Source of the DNA: Geoalkalibacter_A sp034189505
GTDB taxonomy: Bacteria; Desulfobacterota; Desulfuromonadia; Desulfuromonadales; Geoalkalibacteraceae
Length of the DNA stretch: 6,009 nt
Direction: 5' to 3'
Assembly (NCBI GenBank): GCA_034189505.1
Contig: JAXHUR010000117.1
Span: forward strand, 1 to 6,009
Part shown: positions 1 to 4,127 of the stretch, piece after piece
Layout: every line of letters starts with the position of its first letter
Numbering within the stretch: the stretch's first letter is position 1
Translations under genes and position numbers: made by a program
Notes under the pieces: generated by a model
What the model saw: only the letters and a program-made list of their open reading frames with translations
Database searches by the model: none
What the model was told of the DNA's origin: nothing

Positions 1-118
1 TCCACCAGGCTGATGCACTATTCTGTTTCTGTTTCTGTTTCTGTTTCTGTTGCTCCTGCGCCTGCTCCTGCTCTTCCACCTTTTCCTTCTGTTCCTGTTG
101 GGGGTTGGTGTCGTTCAT
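1..118 (-). CDS. Unrecognised protein with Gln/Lys/Glu-rich N-terminus (partial, 3' end outside window)
   Basis: Only the first 39 codons are visible; the gene runs off the left edge. The ATG at 116-118 is preceded at 5 bases by a very strong ribosome binding site (GGGAGGAGG on the minus strand, 124-132), which makes this a convincing start although the fragment is short. The protein begins MNDTNPQQEQKEK, continues with Glu-Gln pairs, then five Gln-Lys type repeats encoded by a perfect hexanucleotide repeat, and ends in the window with NSASAWW. The first 32 or so residues are highly polar and probably disordered or coiled; there is no signal peptide at the start. The Trp-Trp at the edge could begin a hydrophobic or folded segment, but this cannot be judged. 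It is transcribed divergently from fbp. I do not recognise the family and assign no function. Confidence 0.75.
   Translation of the reverse strand, partial: MNDTNPQQEQKEKVEEQEQAQEQQKQKQKQKQNSASAWW
21..50. repeat. Perfect hexanucleotide tandem repeat (TTCTGT x5)
   Basis: Five uninterrupted copies of TTCTGT on the plus strand, read as CAGAAA on the minus strand, where they encode alternating Gln and Lys inside the partial gene at 1-118. The unit is six bases, so gain or loss of copies would lengthen or shorten the protein by two residues without a frameshift. The adjacent 51-73 stretch is an imperfect CTCCTG-like repeat coding Gln/Glu. Confidence 0.9.
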
Positions 119-123
119 CAAAG

Positions 124-132
124 CCTCCTCCC
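124..132 (-). promoter_or_regulatory. Strong Shine-Dalgarno site of the left-edge gene
   Basis: On the minus strand this reads GGGAGGAGG, five bases before the ATG at 118. It is nearly a full match to the 16S anti-Shine-Dalgarno and fixes the start of the partial gene. Confidence 0.8.
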
Positions 133-157
133 TGAAAGCGTCAAATCATGGCAACAG

Positions 158-174
158 GCGGGTGCTGCACCCGC
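158..174. repeat. Perfect 8-bp inverted repeat, possible operator or leader hairpin
   Basis: GCGGGTGC-T-GCACCCGC is a perfect inverted repeat with a one-base centre; as RNA it would form a 7-bp GC-rich stem with a three-base loop. It lies 40 bases upstream of the left-edge gene, downstream of that gene's predicted promoter, and about 80 bases upstream of the predicted fbp promoter. There is no T-run after it on either strand, so it is not an intrinsic terminator. It may be a repressor site or an mRNA leader hairpin; the sequence does not decide. Confidence 0.5.
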
Positions 175-204
175 TTCCGGTCAAAGATCATGAGTAGCCT
201 AAAA

Positions 205-232
205 ATCCTAGCAGTTTTATTTGTTTCGTCAA
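205..232 (-). promoter_or_regulatory. Predicted sigma-70-type promoter of the left-edge gene
   Basis: On the minus strand TTGACG (227-232, five of six consensus bases) is followed after 16 bases by TAGGAT (205-210, four of six). Transcription would start near 198 and give a leader of about 80 bases containing the inverted repeat at 158-174 and the Shine-Dalgarno site. Pattern-based prediction only. Confidence 0.45.
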
Positions 233-253
233 ACTTCAAACTATTTGAGGTGC

Positions 254-282
254 TTGCCCCGGGGAGATATTTCGTCTAAACT
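254..282 (+). promoter_or_regulatory. Weak candidate promoter of fbp
   Basis: TTGCCC (254-259) and TAAACT (277-282) are separated by 17 bases; each matches four of six consensus positions. An alternative pair, TTGAGG (245-250) with TATTTC (268-273), also has 17-base spacing. Either would give a leader of roughly 60-70 bases before the GTG at 349. The signal is weak and both options are only candidates. Confidence 0.3.
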
Positions 283-337
283 CCTCAATATCGTTCACAT
301 GGCAGTATGTTCACTTTCAATTCATTTTTAACCCCAT

Positions 338-342
338 GGAGG
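338..342 (+). promoter_or_regulatory. Shine-Dalgarno site deciding the fbp start
   Basis: GGAGG lies six bases before the GTG at 349-351. The upstream in-frame ATG at 307 has no purine-rich site before it, so this ribosome binding site favours the GTG as the true fbp start. Confidence 0.75.
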
Positions 343-348
343 TTCCCC

Positions 349-1293
349 GTGACGGCTGTTTCCGAACCCGGTACAACCAAACTACAGGTTGATCTGCGGC
401 GCCATCTGCGTGAGCTTGATGAGGATCGCGATCTGACCCGACTGATCTGTGAGATCGCTGATGCATCAAAGTATATCGTCAACTCCATCCGCACGGGCGA
501 TCTGGGAGTGGCGGGTACTTCCAACCTGTACGGTGAAGATCAATTGGCGCTCGATGTGCTTTCAGATCGCATCCTGAGAAAGCGCCTGATTCATTCGGGA
601 GTGGTCGCCACAATCCTCTCCGAGGAGACCAACGAAGTCATCGAAATTGACCCGAAAGGGAAGTTCTCGGTGGCATTTGATCCCCTGGACGGTTCCTCCC
701 TGGTCGATGTCAACCTGGCGGTCGGCACCATTGTCTCGATCTGCCGCGGGGGCAACCTCCTTCAGCCCGGGCGCGAGCAGGTCGCCGCCATGTATATTCT
801 TTATGGCCCGCGTACGACCCTGGTTTATTCTACCGGGCGCGGCGTACATGAATTCCAGATGAACCAACTGATGGAGTATACCCTGACAACGGAGAATGTG
901 CGCATCAAGCCGAGCGGGCGCATCTATTCACCGGGCGGCCAGCGCAATCTCTATACTGAAGGGACTGAAAAATATGTCAGTTCCCTCGAGGAAAAAGGGT
1001 ACAAGCTGCGTTACAGCGGTGGATTTGTGCCGGATATCAATCAGGTGATGATGAAGGGGACGGGAATTTTCCTTTATCCTCATCTGCGCGACAATCCCCA
1101 AGGAAAGCTGCGGTTGCTCTTCGAACTCAACCCCATGGCCTTTCTGATCGAGCAGGCCGGCGGCAAGGCCTCCACCGGGAAGCAGAGAATCCTTGATATT
1201 GAACCTCAGGGAATTGATGACAGGGCGCCTGTCTTTATCGGCTGCCGCGAGGATGTGGAGACAGCTGAAGATTTGATCGCCCGATTCGGCTGA
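349..1293 (+). CDS. fbp: Class I fructose-1,6-bisphosphatase
   Basis: Hydrolyses fructose-1,6-bisphosphate to fructose-6-phosphate and phosphate, the committing step of gluconeogenesis; a Mg-dependent cytoplasmic enzyme. With the GTG start the protein has 314 residues, slightly shorter than E. coli Fbp (332) mainly because of a shorter loop after the DPLDGSS motif. Family landmarks seen: GEDQ near residue 62, metal-ligand region SEE (91-93), FDPLDGSS (110-117, metal-binding Asp111 and Asp114), LLQPG and QVAAMYILYG, LRYSGGFVPD matching the RYIGSLVAD segment, GKLRLLFE (252-259, substrate Lys/Arg and metal Glu259), NPMAFLIEQAGGKAS (261-275) and ILDIEPQ. The N-terminal AMP-site signature (TGEL in E. 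coli) reads DRDL here, so AMP inhibition may differ; that is inference. An in-frame ATG at 307 would add 14 residues but lacks a ribosome binding site. The gene converges with ptsP. Confidence 0.96.
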   Translation: MTAVSEPGTTKLQVDLRRHLRELDEDRDLTRLICEIADASKYIVNSIRTGDLGVAGTSNLYGEDQLALDVLSDRILRKRLIHSGVVATILSEETNEVIEIDPKGKFSVAFDPLDGSSLVDVNLAVGTIVSICRGGNLLQPGREQVAAMYILYGPRTTLVYSTGRGVHEFQMNQLMEYTLTTENVRIKPSGRIYSPGGQRNLYTEGTEKYVSSLEEKGYKLRYSGGFVPDINQVMMKGTGIFLYPHLRDNPQGKLRLLFELNPMAFLIEQAGGKASTGKQRILDIEPQGIDDRAPVFIGCREDVETAEDLIARFG

Positions 1294-1323
1294 TCCGCAG
1301 TACTGCGCGACCGCTGACTCGAT
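1294..1323. other. Convergent intergenic gap between fbp and ptsP
   Basis: Only 30 bases separate the two stop codons. The gap has a 12-base perfect palindrome (CGCAGTACTGCG, 1296-1307) but no loop and no T-run on either strand. No standard intrinsic terminator is visible, so the two transcripts may overlap at their 3' ends or stop by a Rho-dependent route. Confidence 0.6.
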
Positions 1324-3690
1324 TCAGGAAACCTTGATGCCGTGTGTGAGCAGGTCCCGGCGGATCTGCTCACGCACCAAGCTTCCTTCCTCAAGTTCCA
1401 GTGCCTTTTCGGCGATATTTTGGGCATCAGCAAGATTGATTTTCCCCAGAAACCCCTTGATTCGTGGGATGAAAGGGGCCGCCATGGAAAACTCGCGAAA
1501 ACCCAGGCCCAGCAGCAGGGTCATGTGGATGGGATCGGTGGCCATCTCACCGCAGATGCACAGGCCTATGCTGTTGCGTTGCGCACATCGCCCGATATCC
1601 TTCAATATCTGTAACACTGCAGGATGAAGGGGGTCGTAGTATTTCGACACCAGCGGGTTGTTGCGGTCGGCCGCCAGCACGTATTGAATCAGATCGTTGG
1701 TGCCGAGGGCGAAGAAATCGACTTCACGGGCCAGTCGGTCGGCCAGATATACGGCCGAAGGCACTTCGATCATCACTCCGACGGGAACTTTCTCCTTAAA
1801 TCCAATCCCTTCCCTGGCCAGATTTTCACAGGCCTCATTTATGACCCTGCGGCAGCCTCGCAGCTCATCCATTCCTGAAATCATCGGAAAAAGCAGCTTG
1901 ACCGGTCCATGCACACCGGCCATCAGGATGGCCTCGATCTGAGTGCGGAAGATGTCGCGGTGATCCAGTGAGACCCGTACCGAGCGCCACCCCATGAACG
2001 GATTGTCTTCCTTGGGTGAGGTGAAGTAGGGAAGTGCTTTGTCCCCCCCGATATCGAGAGTACGAATGGAGACCGGCTCTCCGTCGAATCCTTCGATAAT
2101 ACGGCGATAGAGTTGATACTGCTCATTCCGGTCGGGAAAGCCGCTGCGCGCCATATAGGGAAATTCGGTACGATAGAGGCCGACGCCGACTGCACCATTG
2201 CGACGTGCGATCGCCATGTCTCCGATCAGGCCGATATTGGCGCGCAGGGCGAGCTCTACGCCATCGCGCGTGCGCGCCGGCAGATCGCGATACTTTTCCA
2301 GGCGGTTCGTCTCGCGGATGCGATCCTGTTCAAGCCTCTGGAATTCTTCCTTGATCTGTTGCGAGGGGCTGATGTAGAGGGTGCCGGAATTGGCATCGAG
2401 AATCAGTGGCTCCTCCGGATGGATCGATTTCAGGGCGCTCTTCACGCCGACGATTGCGGGGATCCCCATGGATTTTGCCATGATGACGGCGTGTGAGTTT
2501 TTCTCGCCGGCCTCAGTGACGATGCCCAGGATCTTGGTGTGGTCGAGCGTCGCCATATCGGATGGGAGCAGCTCCTTTGCGACCAGAATGCCTGGATTTT
2601 TGAGGTGAAGGTGGTGGGCGTTCTGCCCGACAAGATTGGCCAGGATGCGGCGGCCGATGTCTTCCATGTCTGCGGCGCGTTCTCGCAGGTAGGCATCGTC
2701 CATGCGGCTGAACGCCTCAATGTATTCGCCCACCACTTTTTTCAGGGCATAGGGGGCGCTGTGATGTCTTTCGCGAATTTCCCCTGTCAACCGTTTTAAA
2801 AATCCACGATCTTCGAGGATCATCAGATGCGTATGGAAAACAGCCGCATCGTCCGCTGAAAAGCGCTCCGCCATGCGCTTTTCGAGGTAGAGGGTCTGGA
2901 TGCGGGTTTTTCCCAGTGCATCTTCAAGTTTTTCGCACTCCTTGTCCGGGATGATTCCTTCCTCATCCAGGATATCGGCAAAGCCGAGCCTCTCATCGAG
3001 CAGATTGGCCGGCCCGATTGATACGCCGGGATAAGCCACTGTGCCGCGAAGCGTGCGATATTCCTGTTCGGCTCCAGCCTCATCTGTCTCCTCGCGGTTC
3101 TGTTCCCGCAGATTTTTGCGGGTCATCTCCAGTTCACGCGCGAAGCGGTTGGTTTCCTCTTCCTTGCGGCGAATTGAATCAAGCAGCCGGGCATTGACGA
3201 CGATGGAGGAGATCTGGAAGGCGATCGTCGACAGAGCGCTGATCTCTTCTGGACTGAATTGGCGTGGTTCGACGGTCTGGATGGTGATGACGCCAATAGG
3301 GTCGCGACGGTCAAAAAGGGGGATGCCTAGAAAGGTGTGAAAGCGTTCTTCGCGCGTCTCCTTGAAATAGCGATAACGGGGGTGCTTGTTGGGCTCAAGA
3401 ATGGAGATGACGCGGCCGTTTTCTATCGCCAGGCCGGTCAGACCTTCATCGATGCGCATCACGACCCGGCCGATCGCACGGCGGGAAAGACCTTTGGTGG
3501 CCCGCAGCCGGATACTCTGATGATCGTCTTCCAATAGATAGATCGAGCAGACTTCGGTGCGCATGCGCCGCGCAACCAGAGAAACGATATTGTTCAGCGT
3601 TTCGTCGAGGTCATGGGATTGAAGGATAAGAGTGCTGATATCCTCCAGGGTCGTTATGCCGAAAGGTGCTTTTTTACGATGAGGCGTCAT
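1324..3690 (-). CDS. ptsP: Phosphoenolpyruvate-protein phosphotransferase, GAF-containing (enzyme I-Ntr type)
   Basis: Transfers phosphate from PEP to a histidine in the enzyme and on to an HPr/NPr-type carrier, starting a PTS relay; cytoplasmic. The 788 residues read: GAF sensor domain (about 20-170, with EVCSIYLLEDD, TGLAIENG, FLGIPLFDR, IGVITIQ), charged coiled-coil linker (170-210), enzyme I N-terminal domain beginning YRTLRGTVAYPGVSIGPA (211-228), phosphohistidine domain with EKNSHAVIMAKSMGIPAIVG (396-415, phospho-acceptor His400), and the PEP-binding barrel with GLYRTEF (504-510), TLDIGGDKALPYF (544-556), MIEVPSA (640-646), ALGTNDLIQYVLAADRNNP (661-679) and catalytic-loop CGEMATDP (713-720, Cys713). 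All key enzyme I motifs are intact. The ATG start has no Shine-Dalgarno site (GCGATACCT precedes it) and no alternative start exists nearby. It overlaps by ATGA with a short upstream open frame. The GAF domain and lack of membrane EII genes favour a regulatory PTS-Ntr role. No HPr or EIIA gene is in the window. Confidence 0.95.
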   Translation of the reverse strand: MTPHRKKAPFGITTLEDISTLILQSHDLDETLNNIVSLVARRMRTEVCSIYLLEDDHQSIRLRATKGLSRRAIGRVVMRIDEGLTGLAIENGRVISILEPNKHPRYRYFKETREERFHTFLGIPLFDRRDPIGVITIQTVEPRQFSPEEISALSTIAFQISSIVVNARLLDSIRRKEEETNRFARELEMTRKNLREQNREETDEAGAEQEYRTLRGTVAYPGVSIGPANLLDERLGFADILDEEGIIPDKECEKLEDALGKTRIQTLYLEKRMAERFSADDAAVFHTHLMILEDRGFLKRLTGEIRERHHSAPYALKKVVGEYIEAFSRMDDAYLRERAADMEDIGRRILANLVGQNAHHLHLKNPGILVAKELLPSDMATLDHTKILGIVTEAGEKNSHAVIMAKSMGIPAIVGVKSALKSIHPEEPLILDANSGTLYISPSQQIKEEFQRLEQDRIRETNRLEKYRDLPARTRDGVELALRANIGLIGDMAIARRNGAVGVGLYRTEFPYMARSGFPDRNEQYQLYRRIIEGFDGEPVSIRTLDIGGDKALPYFTSPKEDNPFMGWRSVRVSLDHRDIFRTQIEAILMAGVHGPVKLLFPMISGMDELRGCRRVINEACENLAREGIGFKEKVPVGVMIEVPSAVYLADRLAREVDFFALGTNDLIQYVLAADRNNPLVSKYYDPLHPAVLQILKDIGRCAQRNSIGLCICGEMATDPIHMTLLLGLGFREFSMAAPFIPRIKGFLGKINLADAQNIAEKALELEEGSLVREQIRRDLLTHGIKVS

Positions 3691-3741
3691 AGGTATCGCT
3701 GGTGGTGTTGAGGGTTATTGTGAACGAATGGTCGTCGAGAT

Positions 3742-3747
3742 ATTCTA
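3742..3747 (-). promoter_or_regulatory. Isolated -10-like element upstream of ptsP
   Basis: TAGAAT on the minus strand matches five of six -10 bases, 52 bases upstream of the ptsP ATG and downstream of the terminator at 3772-3814. The -35 position has only TCGCAA, a poor match. It may be a weak promoter giving ptsP its own transcription beyond the terminator. Confidence 0.25.
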
Positions 3748-3771
3748 ACGGACGATGCCGGGACTTGCGAT

Positions 3772-3814
3772 AAAAAAAACGCCGCACAGGGGGAGAGAGG
3801 GACCCTGTACGGCG
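3772..3814 (-). terminator. Strong intrinsic terminator (minus strand)
   Basis: On the minus-strand RNA the arms 3803-3814 and 3780-3791 form a continuous 12-bp GC-rich stem; its single non-Watson-Crick pair is a U-G wobble. The loop (3792-3802) is 11 bases of pyrimidine-rich UCCCUCUCUCC, and eight U residues follow directly (3772-3779). The wobble would be a C-A mismatch on the other strand and the other strand has no T-run, so it is built for minus-strand transcripts. It lies about 240 bases before the end of the intergenic region and 82 bases before the ptsP start. Confidence 0.92.
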
Positions 3815-3869
3815 CAAAAGGGGCGGGATTCCGTTTGGGTAGGAGGAAATAGTCAAGCCCCATATATGT
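3772..3869 (-). ncRNA. Predicted sigma-54-dependent small RNA with anti-Shine-Dalgarno segment
   Basis: The interval from the expected start of the sigma-54 promoter (about 3869) to the end of the terminator U-run is 98 nt. The 5' half can fold by pairing GGGGC (3857-3861) with GCCCC (3820-3824), leaving UUUCCUCCUACCC (complement of 3837-3849) unpaired in the loop; CCUCC is complementary to Shine-Dalgarno sequences. The 3' half is the terminator hairpin, whose pyrimidine-rich loop offers a second C/U-rich surface, followed by a U-tail typical of Hfq-binding RNAs. These features suggest a trans-acting RNA that blocks ribosome binding sites. The alternative is that the same stretch is the attenuated leader of ptsP. 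A 58-codon open frame also runs through it (see findings). No known RNA family is claimed. Confidence 0.55.
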
Positions 3870-3879
3870 ATTTTTTCTA

Positions 3880-3895
3880 AGCAGTATTCGTGCCA
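3880..3895 (-). promoter_or_regulatory. Sigma-54 (-24/-12) promoter
   Basis: The minus strand reads TGGCACGAATACTGCT. It matches the sigma-54 consensus TGGCACGN4TTGCW at all defined positions but one (C for the first T of TTGC), with the invariant GG and GC 12 bases apart. Transcription would start about 12 bases after the -12 GC, near 3869, heading toward the terminator and ptsP. It sits 233 bases downstream of the stop codon of a sigma-54 activator gene. Confidence 0.78.
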
Positions 3896-3922
3896 AATCT
3901 GCAGGTTTAGGGGTGACACAAA

Positions 3923-3952
3923 CAGGATGAGGTTGTATCCAGCCTTATCCTG
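3923..3952. repeat. Inverted repeat upstream of the sigma-54 promoter, candidate activator site
   Basis: CAGGATGAGG (3923-3932) and CCTTATCCTG (3943-3952) form 10-base arms with one imperfect position, separated by 10 bases. The centre is about 68 bases before the predicted start at 3869, at the near edge of the usual range for enhancer-binding protein sites. It could instead be a weak hairpin in the 3' region of the activator mRNA; only TTTGTGT follows on that strand, so it is a poor terminator. Confidence 0.4.
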
Positions 3953-3957
3953 CGTTT

Positions 3958-3989
3958 CCAGCGCCCGTATTTTTTCTGCAGGCCGCTGG
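3958..3989. repeat. Second inverted repeat upstream of the sigma-54 promoter
   Basis: CCAGCG (3958-3963) and CGCTGG (3984-3989) are perfect 6-base arms 20 bases apart, flanking an A/T-rich stretch (TATTTTTT). The centre is about 104 bases before the predicted start, a typical distance for an enhancer site. The arms are short and the spacing is wide, so this is only a candidate. Confidence 0.3.
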
Positions 3990-4127
3990 GCAGAAGGGGA
4001 GATGAAAACTTTGGCGGCAGTATGAGTGTGTCCTTTGTGGCGCACTCGCAGGGAGAATTAGTTGAAATGTTGTAGAATGGCAGAATGGCAATGGTGGTTT
4101 GGCTGTGTCAGAATTGGCCCATAAAAT

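Larger units (their letters stand above)
3896..4127. other. Intergenic region between activator gene and sigma-54 promoter
   Basis: This is the upstream half of the 437-base interval between the activator stop and the ptsP start. It contains no plausible gene on either strand. Besides the two inverted repeats it has an 8-base tandem duplication (AGAATGGC twice, 4074-4089), the hexamer TGTGTC at 4027-4032 and 4104-4109 and inverted at 3915-3920, and CTGCAGG twice (near 3899 and 3977). No clear terminator for the activator gene is seen here, so the strong terminator at 3772-3814 may also stop its transcript. Confidence 0.5.

Noticed and set aside
307..309. ATG as the start of fbp
   Set aside because: No ribosome binding site precedes it, whereas the in-frame GTG at 349 has GGAGG at ideal spacing and gives a normal family N-terminus.
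1296..1307. Palindrome CGCAGTACTGCG as a bidirectional terminator
   Set aside because: It has no loop, only 6-base arms and no T-run on either side.
3841..3880. AGGAGG on the plus strand as a ribosome binding site for a small gene
   Set aside because: The first ATG after it (3866) opens a frame of only four codons, and the motif is explained as the complement of the CCUCC segment of the predicted minus-strand RNA.
3674..4045. 123-codon open frame on the minus strand upstream of ptsP
   Set aside because: It spans the sigma-54 promoter and the intrinsic terminator and runs into ptsP in another frame; it has no Shine-Dalgarno site and its composition is unlike a folded protein.
4074..4089. Tandem AGAATGGC duplication as a regulatory array or CRISPR-like repeat
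   Set aside because: Only two short adjacent copies, no spacers and no further copies; likely a chance or local duplication.
4027..4109. Repeated TGTGTC hexamers as activator half-sites
   Set aside because: The copies are 77 bases apart and not arranged as a dyad; a hexamer repeated by chance explains them as well.
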